Assembly (NCBI GenBank): GCA_918026815.1
Contig: CAKJVC010000010.1
Span: 1,056,501 to 1,120,500, forward strand
DNA: 64,000 bases
Source of the DNA: Chalara sp. BL73
Taxonomy: Eukaryota; Ascomycota; Leotiomycetes; Helotiales
Reading direction: 5' to 3'
The notes under the pieces are model-generated. The model saw only the letters and a list, made by a program, of their open reading frames with translations, did no database searches and was not told the origin of the DNA. Of this stretch, positions 33,058 through 44,643 are shown one piece after another. Made by a program: the position numbers and the translations under genes. The first letter of the stretch is position 1. Each line of letters opens with the position of its first letter.

Positions 33058-33963
33058 ATGCCAAGACAGATAACCCCTTTTACAAAATCGCCTCCACCTA
33101 ATTTATCAACACCAAAACCCCCAATGCCAGCAGCTTTCCTAGCCTTGCCCCGCGAGCTGCGCGACTTGATCTTTGATGAGGTCCTCATATCTCCCACGGG
33201 CTACGTGACCCCATCACCAATCCCTATATCCTCCAAAGCTTCCAAAATCTCCCTTCGACGTTCTCGGTTCATAATTCTAACGACAACACCAACGCGTGAC
33301 AATGTCCGCCCAACAGAATCGCCTGACGGCAGTGTGATGGTTACGATATCGATAAACAGGGTATGCCGGCAGGTATACAATGAGACGCGGCAACTTTTCT
33401 GGAGGAAGAATATTTTCTATTTCCAGACAGCTCTCGCCTTAACCACGACTGTGAAGGATATGGGCCAAATTTCCTCGCGCCTCATCCAGCGCATAACATT
33501 GAGCTTCAGCATCTCCGACATGAAAATAAAGTCTCTGGCTAAAGCCTTCCGCGTGCTCGCGTCGCGTTCTCGATACGGCGCGTTCCAAACCTTGGAACTG
33601 AGCATCGCTAGGAAAGAGTTCATTGCTATACAAGCGTGCAGGATGAGTAGTCAGACGGAGAAGGTGGGACTCTATGATGAATTGCTGGAGGTTTTGAGAG
33701 AAGGTGGACAGGAGGGGAGGTTTACGAAAGAGCTAAAGGTTGAGCCACTCTTGAAGGAGTGGAGGGCCGGAGGGACGAGTTCACTAGATTGGGGAACAGC
33801 TAGGGAGCTGCATTGTGCGTGGGGTGGAAGAATGTTTGTCGGCGGGGAGCTCGAGTGGGTGGATTATGTGCATTGCGGGCGGAGTTATGGCTCCTCGGAG
33901 AAAAGTACTGCTGGTGCTTCTAGAGTCCAACATCCGGGACCGATTGCCCAGTTGGCGTATTAA
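33058..33963 (+). CDS. 2EXR-type fungal protein, copy A
   Basis: Fungal protein with an N-terminal 2EXR/F-box-like module: FLALPRELRDLIFDEVLISP followed about 55 residues later by INRVCRQVYNETRQLFWRKN. This LPxELRxxIxxxx...xxVCRQxYxExxxxFW pattern is typical of large, poorly understood families in Pezizomycotina, often thought to act as adaptors. The C-terminal half is alpha/beta with no catalytic motif. 301 aa, one exon, first in-frame ATG at 33058. A diverged relative lies in opposite orientation at 38401-39255. No signal peptide. Function unknown. Confidence 0.7.
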   Translation: MPRQITPFTKSPPPNLSTPKPPMPAAFLALPRELRDLIFDEVLISPTGYVTPSPIPISSKASKISLRRSRFIILTTTPTRDNVRPTESPDGSVMVTISINRVCRQVYNETRQLFWRKNIFYFQTALALTTTVKDMGQISSRLIQRITLSFSISDMKIKSLAKAFRVLASRSRYGAFQTLELSIARKEFIAIQACRMSSQTEKVGLYDELLEVLREGGQEGRFTKELKVEPLLKEWRAGGTSSLDWGTARELHCAWGGRMFVGGELEWVDYVHCGRSYGSSEKSTAGASRVQHPGPIAQLAY

Positions 33964-35087
33964 AGAATTCGGACTTTATATGGGCGGGTCTTGGATATGG
34001 TAAGACAGATATGGTATCAGAGAGAAAAGTCCATGTGAGGCCGACCCTGGACGGCGGGTCTTTCTGTTTGCAAACAAAGAAAATCGCAATTGTTTCTGTT
34101 TCTGTGGCACGGCGTATACATAAGCACCAGTCCCGTGCCCTTTTGGAGGAAGATATTCGTATCGCCCGTTTGGACTGGCCATGCATTTGAGGCACAATCA
34201 CTCGCAAGCGTAAAGTTACTAGTGCGGCTGTTTATCAGGAGCTATTTCTAGTCGGGAAGTATATGGTAGTTGACGGGTCAGCATATTCAGGGGGGGCTCT
34301 GCCTTTTATATTTTCATAAGTAAAGCGGTATTTGGCATGCGCTTTTGGACACTGTACGGCCAGGCTTGTACAAGTTCACAAACTTTCATCCAGCACATAT
34401 GTGCGGATATCCTAGTTCATCCGATGTTCCCTCTTTTTGTTTTTGCTTACTCCGATTGCCTCTATCCGGCAATTACTGTGCCATTTTATCTGAACTTTCA
34501 GACTCCGCCTCAAGAACTTGGGAGTGTCCGGGAGCAAAAGTGGCCAACCAGATAGCCAGTCAATATTATCCAATAGTCGCGATATTAGCGCCACCGTATC
34601 TGATCTGCACGGTTAATTGATATCCATCGTAAACGTGGTCGAGTACCGTGATGCTCGTGCTGCGCCGTACATACAACTTGGGCTACGGTCATGCTGCTAT
34701 TCTACTAGGTGGGTTACACTGACTTTAAGTGTAAGCTGCGTATATTAAGACTCATTTCGTCGATTTCCATTGCACAGTCTTCGATCAGCCAAGATAAAGC
34801 GGCGTAGCATCCTGGGCGGCCTTCTGCCAGATTCTTGGGAGTCCTTTTTAGGTTTAAGAAAATTGTTCCTTGCAGGTTCAGCACCCTTTCAGCCCCCGGT
34901 CCCGGTGATGACGGTAGCATTGCATGCGTCAATAAATATGCCATACAGGGAGCTAGACCTAGTTTTGAGCCCCAGATCGCCCGGAAACTAGCTCGCCATG
35001 TTTCGCTCTGGCTCTGATGATTCTTAGCAGCCATTGAACTTAACTGTGTAGCTTACTTAGTGTGCAACAGGTTGAACATGATTCGAG
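33964..35087. other. Intergenic, 1.1 kb
   Basis: 3' region of the 2EXR gene and upstream region of the secreted-protein gene. Small open frames of up to 106 codons on both strands lack any family features. No repeats of note. Confidence 0.5.
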
Positions 35088-36351
35088 ATGAAGTCTTTCG
35101 CAGAAATGTTCATCTGTCTTTTTCTGGTATTCATCCTGTTGCCAGATGCTATTGCGGGTAGGGAATCCTTCTTAACATTTCCAGCCTGCCGGTTCAGATA
35201 CATCTTATGGACTGACATATTTGATCGCAGATGTTCCATATCATAACTTTACGTCAAAATCCATACGCTCAACAACGTCAATACCCTCGACATCAGCACT
35301 GCTGGGATTCCCCATCGTGACATCACATCGCCATAAACACAAACATAAAACTAAAACAACTAGGCCATATTGGTTGCCTTCTGAGGGACAGCCATTGAGT
35401 TGCTACCCTCAGTACCTGTTAGATGAAAAACCGTTGTGGTGGGGCAAACAAACTATTCCATCTAACAAATGTTATACCAAGAAGAAGAACAAGTGTAAGG
35501 ACTGGTCAGCAAACAAATGTTGGGTGTAAGTTTCCTGTCTAAGAGATATTTCCATTTGCTGAAAAGCATTTGTAGGAGGGTCGGGGAAGTGCAACTTCTA
35601 TACTTCCCACCCGCGCCAAACCCAGCTAAACATGAACCGAATGAGAGTTACTTCCAGACCACGAGTCTGGTAACGATGCATGATCCAGTAATGAATTATA
35701 CTTTGTATGTATTCAGATATATTAGGTACTCAAGAAAAAGCTTGCTCACAAAGTTCAGTACATCACCATCAATCTACATCCTCTTTCATAAAATTACTGC
35801 TTGGGCCGGATGCAAGGATCACCCTAACACTCAATTAGGCCCTGTTTTGAGATCAGCATTCTTTTCGTTCGATCTTACAGACGTGAGCACTCTGGCTCCG
35901 TATAAGACTAAGCCCACAAAAGGTCAAACCATGAGTACGAAGCAGCTGAAGCTCTCGGACCTTGCTCCCGAGCATGGTTGCACAATGAGCTTCAACAGAA
36001 AGTCCGCTCAAGCCAATACAACCCCAAGAATAGGCGACAATGGCTATCGGTGCTATCCACGTTTGGCAATTCCCTATCTTGTCCGAGATTTTGCGCACCC
36101 GTGGTGGAATGGATGCTACATTTATAGTAGGAAAGATGGAATGATAGATCCTCCGTATGCCTTGCAACCTGGCACAGGCATATTCCCAACGACTTCCGCA
36201 AATGCGGACATACCAACCACAACTGATGCTATGGAATTTCCAGGCACAGAAAACGTGATTATGCTGCCCAATCCGGCGCAGGCTACACCGATCTCCATAG
36301 TCACTGATCCAGCTTGGCCAGCCATAACCTCAGCCCCCACTCCTGAACCAG

Positions 36352-36385
<34 letters not shown>

Positions 36386-37259
36386 CGACGACGACGACGA
36401 CTACGAGGAAGGCCCGGAGGGTTATCAGCCAGCTGCAAGTCCTTCGAATAATGTCTACAATTTAGCACATGATCTTACGCCATCCGATAGAATACTGGTA
36501 CCAACAGCACAAACGGTATCCACAGTCTCTGTATCTATTATAGAAACCACAATCATATCACGTCCAGTTGCTAACGAAAACACCGGACACATCATTCCAA
36601 CTCTTTCCCCGCCTGGAGATAAAGATATAATGGCTTCGCCTACTTCTGAAAAAGGCAATATTTCACTCACCAGCCTCATAGTGGTAGAACCACTTCCTGA
36701 CACGTCAAACGCGGATCCTGTTCCAGTTACATATATTTCAGCAAACCGAGATCCTATCTCCGGCCATAAAGATGGAGTAGTAGTATATATGTCTCGAACC
36801 CTTACTCTGGGTGGGGAACTAGCCACAATCTCTAGCCTAGAAGCAGTGATCAGCTATGCTTCACCCGGGGTGATTGTCCAATTGCCTAACGGTACTGTAT
36901 ATACGGTGCCTGTTTTGCATAAGACGGAGTTTCCTACGTCAACATCTCTGAATTCCCAATCGCTAACTTCGAATCTTTCTCCAACGGCGACCTCGTCGGG
37001 CAGTCTGCCGCCGGGGAAGGATGCTATTATTGCTTCATTCATCGACTTTGTGGTAAACGGCAATGCAGCTACTTCATCCTCCGCCGTATCTTCAGTATTG
37101 GAGTCGGGGAACTCCACGTCTCAGTCCAGGGATGGAGGGGGCCCAAATGCTACTGCCCCGCCTGTAGAGTTCTCTGCGGACGCGTGCAGTATAAGAATAG
37201 GACAATATCTGGCTATCGCTATTATTTCTTTACTTATTATCGAAGGCTTGTCGGACTAA
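35088..37259 (+). CDS. Secreted, probably GPI-anchored protein with Asp16 tract
   Basis: Model of four exons: 35088-35157, 35231-35525, 35576-35704, 35759-37259. Introns are 73, 50 and 54 nt; the product is 664 aa. The first exon encodes a signal peptide (MKSFAEMFICLFLVFILLPD then AIA) that is missed unless the short exon is found. The mature N-terminus carries a Cys-containing lysine-rich region (PSNKCYTKKKNKCKDWSANK). The middle holds a (GAT/GAC)16 tract giving 16 aspartates (nucleotides 36354-36401). The rest is Ser/Thr/Pro-rich with several NxS/T sequons, fitting a glycosylated cell-wall stalk. The C-terminus ends in a hydrophobic segment (QYLAIAIISLLIIEGLSD) after a Cys/Ser/Ala-rich stretch, as in GPI signals. 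I do not recognise a family. The second and third splice sites are inferred from frame and consensus only. Confidence 0.6.
36354..36401 (+). repeat. GAT/GAC codon tract (poly-Asp)
   Basis: Sixteen consecutive Asp codons, first GAT and then GAC, inside the secreted-protein gene. Such tracts expand and contract by slippage, so length polymorphism between strains is expected. Confidence 0.9.
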
Positions 37260-38400
37260 TGGAACAGAAATAAATGAGGATTATATCAGGAAAATAGTAA
37301 TGTATTTCTGCCGGCCTTGTACTCTATTGCAGAAAATAAAATAGACTTACTCATGACCCATAGTACGTTCTCTTGGTTACTAATTTTGGATGGAAAGTGA
37401 CTATATACAGAGAGGTTGGGCTTTGCGTCAGATTTCTTTATTGTAGAAGTACAAATCACTAATAGGCAAACGACACCGCCTCAATATCTTATACTTTCTA
37501 GTGGAAAACAGTAGAAAGTCTTTCTAAAAGCGCGGTACTTCAACGTAAAACAGCGTCAGTCAATTTTGCTCACCAATCAAGAGCAGAATGAAATCGTTTC
37601 ATTGATTGAAGAACGACATATTTACGAGTATCTCTTGTTTGTGAAAATGAGAACCCAAATTTTGCATTACATCAAGTTGCAAGCCCTGACATATAGCAGA
37701 GGCTTCGCATGCATTTATACAGATATCCGAGAAATATAGGGGGGGGGGGGGGGTTGAGGTTGATTGATATCGTCAAACCGTTATCATTCTACCCTTCCAT
37801 GATCACCAATAATTTCAAGCATAATAATAGCAAGTCCTTGAGAATTTCTGAGTTGCCTCAAGCTTACCAAGGCTATCCTAGACAATCATCTTTCTTCCAT
37901 TTCATGATGATTTGATATCTCCCACAACTCACGAGTTCAACATTGCGCTGATAAATCACGAACCCTTCGAATGTCAACCCTACCAAACCTACGTTTCCCT
38001 CATCTTCCGCGCTTTGAATTCCCCGCCACTATGCCGCCGGGCATGGGGATTTTGAACTACCTTTGAGTTTAGTAATGTGAATTGTCCTGTGAATCAACGA
38101 GTCTTCCAACGGAGTGTTCTTTGACACGGGACAAACAATCTCAGGCTCCATGGTAGGATTACCGAGTGGCGATCTATTTCCCCTACTCTTACAATGAATA
38201 GATTGTGCGCAAGCCATTGTAGTGGCGTTGCATAGCTCAAGCTCCCCTTTTCAGCAATCGCTTAGTCTGTACTTTCCCAAAAAGTCCGTAGTTCGTAGAG
38301 CATGGGTTTCATGTAGCTAGGACCTCAGGTGCCGGTTGACAAGTTGTACATGTTCCAAAGCCGCCCTTTTGATTCTAGGATTGGCTTTTAGACCGCTGTC
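37260..38400. other. Convergent intergenic region with a G15 run
   Basis: 1.14 kb between the 3' ends of the secreted-protein gene (plus) and the second 2EXR gene (minus). It holds a 15-base G run at 37739-37753 and no gene that I can support. A 62-codon minus-strand frame at 38029-38217 has no upstream context. Confidence 0.5.
37739..37753 (+). repeat. G15 homopolymer
   Basis: Run of 15 consecutive G in an otherwise AT-rich convergent spacer. The length is uncertain in any sequencing technology. Confidence 0.85.
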
Positions 38401-39255
38401 CTAAGCCGATTCGTCACCATCCTCGGCAGATTCCGCTAATATTCTCTTCCTCCCGTCCTCCCAAACCAATATCTCCTCGACAACGAGCTTCCCCTTTCCT
38501 CCCTTCCCGGTCCACGCATGATGGATGTCTCGTGCCATTTCCTCCATCCATGTATCACTTATCTTCCGTGATCCGTACGCATGATACCAAGCTCGACCTC
38601 TCACATAAAAGTCCCTCTTTCCGTCTATGGGCATCCTCCCTGCGCCATCCTTAAGCGTGGCAAGAAATTCCACATAGGTCGCTCGGCTGAAAGGCAGATG
38701 CTGCTCCGTAGATTCACATGCTGTATGTAGACTGGCCATGTCTGATTTAGATATCTCCAGTGAGAAATGGGTAATCTTGGAGGGAAGACTGAGGATGGTT
38801 TTGCGGAGGCAGGGGATAGCACTAATGAGTGGTGTGATGACAAGGTGGAAAGAGCGGATGAGGGCCATGGGCATTGGCCCGAGATGTCTCCTCATTCCGC
38901 TGAGATTGGAAAGATACATGCAAATTGTGGTTTGGCTCCAGAAGGCGAATGATGCCTCATGGTAGATTTGCCGGCTAGTGCGAATGAGCGAAAGAGTGAT
39001 GTAATCATTCCGGCTAGGGACATTAAGTGTATCTGAGCCGGAGGAGATGGTGAGATAAGTGTGCGGGGCTCTAAGAGGTGTTGGTGATATACTGCTAAGA
39101 ATGAGGATGTCTTACCCATAAGATCTACTGTCTGCGAATTTGCGGTAGTACGCATCTTGACGAGTAATAGGGGCCACGCTGCCTGTAGGCGATAGGATAA
39201 CGAGTTTCCAGATCATGTTGCGAATCTCTGGTGGTAAGTCAAGTAGATGGGCCAT
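38401..39255 (-). CDS. 2EXR-type fungal protein, copy B
   Basis: Two exons on the minus strand: 39116-39255, intron 39071-39115 (45 nt) and 38401-39070; 269 aa. The first exon encodes MAHLLDLPPEIRNMIWKLVI followed by LSPTGSVAP, and the second continues after the join with LTISSGSDTLN and LSLIRTSRQIYHEASFAFWSQ. This is the same 2EXR arrangement as the gene at 33058: LP-E-R--I----I-SPTG, then SL-R-CRQIY-E---FW. A longer unspliced reading of the second exon upstream is in another frame and only gives a shadow ORF. The C-terminus is rich in charged residues (VWEDGRKRILAESAEDGDES). No localisation signal. The role is unknown; family members are suspected adaptors. Confidence 0.75.
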
Positions 39256-40896
39256 CTTGAAGAGTGTATGGGATGTCTTCACTATGGAGGTTTATGTTGA
39301 TACTTGAGATAAGAATTGAGCTTATTGAAGTTGAACATAGGACAGATGAGGTGGGGGTATAATTTAGGGATCAATATGTCTCTAATTTCAATAAATATGA
39401 TATTTGAGTTGTGTGCTATGGTCATGATACTATTGTGGTGGTTTGGCAGCAATAAATGATATTCCTATCTTGATGTTTGATAAACAGAGTGGACAATAGG
39501 AAGTTTTGTGGAATGACTGTAATGATTCACCAACTTGGTCGGTTTTCACCCCTGAATCAGGTCGCCTAAGTAAAATTCAGCTTGGGATATGATAATGCTT
39601 AATTAGAGTAATTGAGGATTCTCCAATTCCATTACAGGTAAAATATCGCGTAAATCGTTAGATGTAGCCGTTGCTCGTTCTTAAGTTAAAGGTCAAATTA
39701 ACTTTCGATCGGAAATCGCACCTCGGTATGAGTGCCTATCAAAAATAAATTGTGACTGGTCTTTTTTCCCTGGACCCTAGCTCCTATTGTATATATAGTG
39801 AGGTAAATAAAAGGTAAAACACCAACGTCTTAGAATGGGGGCCGAAATCAAATGACGTCCAACTTGCCGTTGGATGTGGTTGGAACAAGAACCAGGAAGT
39901 ATCCGGATCGCGCATCCTGTTGCAAATAATTCTGAAAAACAAAATCCTTTGTGGCGAAACGCAACAAGGAGCACAGAAACCTTTTCAACTTTGGCCATAT
40001 TGCATAGCTAGGGGCAAGACGCTTTGATGTGCCTAGTATCCTCTGAATAACAAAGACCCTATATATAGATACCCGTAAACGTGGTATCAACACTTTCTTT
40101 CGTCCCCGTTCTTTATTGACATCTTTGTTTGTAACACGTATAGTCACCTAAACTTAGTAATCAAGGCTTTTTTTTTTTAAGTATGGCAGCTTCACAATAT
40201 CTCAATTTAGGTGTTGCTGCAGATATTTCAAAGTCCCAAGATGCATCAGGCCATCGCAAGAACTCTATTTTGCTTTAAGCGCGGTAGAGTTTGAACACAT
40301 ACTTAAGATGAGGCTCTTGACAAACTGTTGGACGAGATGGAGTTTCAGATAGCCGCAGCGACCGTTGTCGGGTCGGCTAAATGATGGAAAGTGAGCGGCT
40401 ATCCGTTAGTGGGGTGCGCTAATCTCAAAGAGACATCGTACTTTCCCCTTGGCCAATCAGTTCTGGCCAATCATCGCCGCTGGCGTCATTGAAGACTTTC
40501 CTTTGAACCTTGACCTTGATCTTATCCCTGCAAGACCCAAAACGAGGGGCCATTCGTAGTTGAGCCCTTTCTTATGCAACTTACTTATAACATGATCTAC
40601 CACTCTCCTTGATGATAATACCTTCTCAGTATATTTTTACTGTCAAACCATTGGATATATACGCTCATTCATATGCAGCAGCCGCTAGAACGATCATACA
40701 GTTTTGCTTGAGGCAATCACCTTGTATTGCAAACCACTTCGTCATACTTGCTGGTCGCCAGCACATCTCTCCCATGTCTCGATAACTCAACCACCACCCT
40801 CCTTGATCGATCATCGCCTTATCTTCAACTTTCAATTCAACGTTCCCGACTTTTGTCTCTGCCACCTCGGCAAGCGCCGCCCCAACTACAAGCCCC
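39256..40896. other. Divergent intergenic region, 1.6 kb
   Basis: Between 2EXR copy B (minus) and the CSC1-type channel (plus), so it should contain both promoters. AT-rich, with no recognised gene. The last 300 bases before 40897 are the probable CSC1 promoter and 5' UTR. Confidence 0.5.
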
Positions 40897-43800
40897 ATGG
40901 CCTCGGTATCAACACCTGGCTCCGGCCAAAAATCAGAAGGGCAGACTCTGGTGAAATTCCTTGGTGCTTTGGTTTCCGGTTTGGTCATCTTTGGGATTCA
41001 GATCTTTGCTTTCTTACTTCTGAAGGAGAAGCTGGCACGTATTTTGTGAGTCCTTTTGTGAACAGTTTCTGGACTTATGATTTCTAACCATTGCAGTAAA
41101 CCCAAAAGCTACCTTGTACCCGAGCGACAACGAACTGAGCCTCCTCCAAGAACACCATGGGGCTGGCTTTTTGCTATCTTCCGATTTCGAGACAGAGAAA
41201 TCATTAAGAAGTGTGGTCTCGACGCCTACTTCTTCCTTCGATACCTGCAAACTCTTCTCATTATCTTCATACCAATGGCCGTTATCATACTACCTATCTT
41301 GCTGCCGATGAACTACCACGGTGGCAGAGGAGGTGCATACGCACTAGAATTCATGGACGCGTCTAATAAAACCGCGAACAACGTTACTGGACTGGATCAA
41401 CTCGCATGGGGAAATGTTAGGCCGACCAAAACGAATAGATATTGGGCACACTTGATTCTTGCGATATTTGTTATTCTTTGGGTTTGCGGCGTATTCTTCT
41501 CGGAGTTGAGAGTTTATATCAAGGTTCGACAGGACTATTTAACATCCGCCGAGCATCGGTTGAGAGCATCAGCAACAACTGTTCTCGTTACAGCGATACC
41601 AGCAAAATGGCTCACAGAAGAAGCTATTTCTGGCTTATTTGATGTCTTTCCCGGAGGAATTCGCAATATATGGATTAATCGAAAATTCGACGAGCTGCTT
41701 GAGAAGATCAAAGAAAGAGATATCGTTTTCAAGCAGCTCGAGTCCGCAGAGACTGACTTGATTAAGCTGGCGAAGAAGAAAGCTAAGAAACTGCAAGAGA
41801 AACTGGAGAAGGAAGCGGCGAAGAAGGCCAGGGTAAAAGCGCTCACAAAAGATGAGAAAGCGCAGAAAGTCAGGGAGGAAAATGCAACTGCGGACGCGCT
41901 GGCACAAAGCGGAGGCATTAGCACTGGAGATGACCACGTTCCACATACCGTTGACGACGCGATCGAGGAAGAAGAGGAGAGGGCAAGACAGCAAGGATTC
42001 GCCAATGCAGAACCATCGCATGGGCCTAAGTTTAAGATACCTATTCTAGGAGGAGGCATAGCGGCAGTAGGCAAAGGCTTCGAAGTAGTCGGTGGTACCG
42101 TGATTGGCGGAACAAAGAATATCGGAAAGGGTATAGATAATCAATTCACGACTACAAATGGGTTTGCTGATTTGGGCGATTCGCGCTCTATCAACGGAGA
42201 TGATTCGTTTGATCAGTATGGCAGATATCGACCTCAAAAACTTGCACCATCAGCTCCGTTTGGGGCAGGAACAGATGAGAAGGTGACTGGCTTAGAGGCT
42301 GAGGCAGCAGACAAGGAGACTGGCATGGGGGAAACCCTTGAATCTCCAGCCTCTTCCCGCACACGGAATATCTCATCCGATCTTCCACAATCTAGACTAC
42401 CTGGTAATACTGTCCACCGTCATGGATTGGATGGTATCATGGATGAAACGAACAAGGAATGGTGGCAATTTTGGAAGCCACCGTCCGGTGGGTTTGCGTC
42501 CCCCCGCCCGCAGACTCGAGATGGAAGTGAGTCCCCAACTCCATTGATTCAAGCAGATCTAGCTCAGGCGAAGTCAGAGGAGCTGAAAAAGAACGAGAGT
42601 CTGTGGACCAAGATTAGGTCGTATATTCCTTTCGTTAATACAGACTCCACTCCTCCATTGAAATATCCCGTTGCATACAATGAAGATTACAGAGAAGACG
42701 CAACTGGCGCAGCCTGGGAGCTGTACTTGAAGGACAGCGATCGCCCAAAGCATCGATTGGCAATTTTCAGCTGGACACCAGGTTGGCTGCCAAGCCTTCC
42801 TTTCTTGAACAAGAAAGTCGATACAATATACTGGTGCCGTGGTGAATTGGCACGTCTAAACCTTGAGATTGAGCAAGACCAAAAACACCCCGAGAGATTC
42901 CCATTGATGAACTCTGCATTCATTCAGTTCAATCATCAAATAGCTGCCCATATGGCCTGCCAATCTGTCATCCACCACCTTCCAAAGCACATGGCTCCTA
43001 GAACTGTCGAGATATCGCCCGACGACGTTCTTTGGGACAATATGTCGATCAAATGGTGGGAGGGTTGGGTGAGAACTTTTGTAGCCATCGCTGTAGTGAC
43101 AGGAATGGTCATTCTCTGGACGTTTCCCGTTGCCTTCACTGCAACTATCTCTCAGATCAACGTGTTAGCAGACACATACACCTTCCTCAGGTGGTTGAAT
43201 GACATCCCCGAGAACGTGCTTTCAGTTATCGCAGGTATTTTGCCACCACTACTCTTGGCTATTTTGCTTGCTTTAGTCCCTCCCATTTTGAACCTCCTTG
43301 CGTTTATATCTGGAGTTCAGACAGGAGTAGAAAAACAAAGGACGGTACAGAGTTTCTACTTTGCCTTCTTGTTCACGCAAGTCTTCTTGGCCGTATCGCT
43401 GGCTGGAGGAGCCATAGCAACACTTACTGGATTACTCGGCGACATTACATCTGTACCTGAGACTTTAGCTACGAATCTCCCCAAAGCCGCCAACTACTTC
43501 TTCAGTTATATGATTCTGCAAGCTTTGTCCGTGAGCTCTTCCAGCCTTCTACAACTGGCTACTCTTATATTCTGGTTTATCCTTCCCAAGATTTTCGATA
43601 GCACAGCTAGGCAGAAGTGGAGTCGCAGCACAACCCTTCCAAATGTAACGTGGGGAACATATTTCCCGGTCTATACAAATTTCGCATGCATTGCTCTCAT
43701 TTATAGCGTTATTGCGCCGATCATTATAATATTCGCGATCATCACGTTCACTCTGCTCTGGATTGCGAATCGGTATAACATGCTCTATGTTTATAGATTT

Positions 43801-44643
43801 AAGCTAGACACTGGCGGCCTGCTTTATCCTACCGCCATCAACCAAACCTTTACAGGCTTATACGTCATGGAACTCTGCCTTATAGGGTTGTTTTTTATCG
43901 TACCAGACGCAGATGGAAGACAAGCCTGTTTCCCACAAGCAATCATCATGATCGTGGCCCTGGTCTTTACGGTTATCTACCAGTTCCTTCTCAACAAGTC
44001 ATTTTCGCCCTTGCTTCAACACCTCCCTATCACATTTGAAGATGAGGCTGTTTTGCGGGACGAGGCTTTTGAGCGAGCACAGGCTCGTCGCCTTGGACTT
44101 GGTGATGAAGAAGACGAAATCGCTGTACCAAGGAGTAACGATATTGAGTTGGCAGATCTTGGGAAATCGCCTACCAGCAGGCTTGCCAAGTTTAATCCTG
44201 CAACCGTGGTCCAAGGAGCCGGTCACTGGGCCTTACGGTCCACGCGGAAGACCTTTGGTCGTAATGTTAGTCATGACAGTGCCTCAGCTGCTCATCAAGT
44301 CATTCATAGACGCAGACATCGTCCCGATATCGAGGAACAAAAGCGTATCGCTGATGCTTTGTACGGCGGCTATAGTGATGATATCGAGGACTTGACTCCC
44401 GACGAGAGAGACGTGCTTGTCCGCCACGCATTCCAGCACTACGCTTTGAGGGCTAGAAGGCCAATAGTCTGGATACCTAGAGATGATATTGGAGTTAGCG
44501 ATGATGAGGTAAAGCGCACAAGAGCGTTCGCGGGAGAGAATATTTCGATCAGCAATGTAGGCGCCGCGTTGAACGCGAAATGCAAGGTCGTGTATGGGAA
44601 GAACCCCCCGGATTTCTCAGAGATCGACCTTATTAATTTGTAG
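40897..44643 (+). CDS. CSC1/PHM7-type calcium-permeable osmosensitive channel
   Basis: TMEM63/OSCA-family cation channel gated by membrane tension or hyperosmotic stress, in the plasma membrane or a late-secretory membrane. Exon 40897-41045 encodes the first membrane segment (VKFLGALVSGLVIFGIQIFA then FLLLKEK); intron 41046-41096 (51 nt); exon 41097-44643; 1,231 aa. Next come two N-terminal helices (FLRYLQTLLIIFIPMAVIIL and HLILAIFVILWVCGVFFSEL) of the RSN1_TM part. The cytosolic PHM7_cyt region follows (RASATTVLVTAIPAKWLTEE), holding a long Lys/Glu coiled coil and a linker of about 250 residues with Ser/Pro-rich text. The channel core starts at SIKWWEGWVRTFVAIAVVTG and has several further helices. 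The soluble C-terminal tail (DDIEDLTPDERDVLVRHAFQ) is the extension typical of fungal PHM7-like members. The spliced N-terminus gives a complete family architecture. Confidence 0.9.

Noticed and set aside
33920..34207. 95-codon minus-strand frame after the 2EXR gene
   Set aside because: Antisense to the end of copy A and its 3' UTR, with no protein-like features.
40160..40180. T10 run as terminator or Pol III signal
   Set aside because: Not linked to any recognisable Pol III gene; homopolymers of this size are common in fungal spacers.
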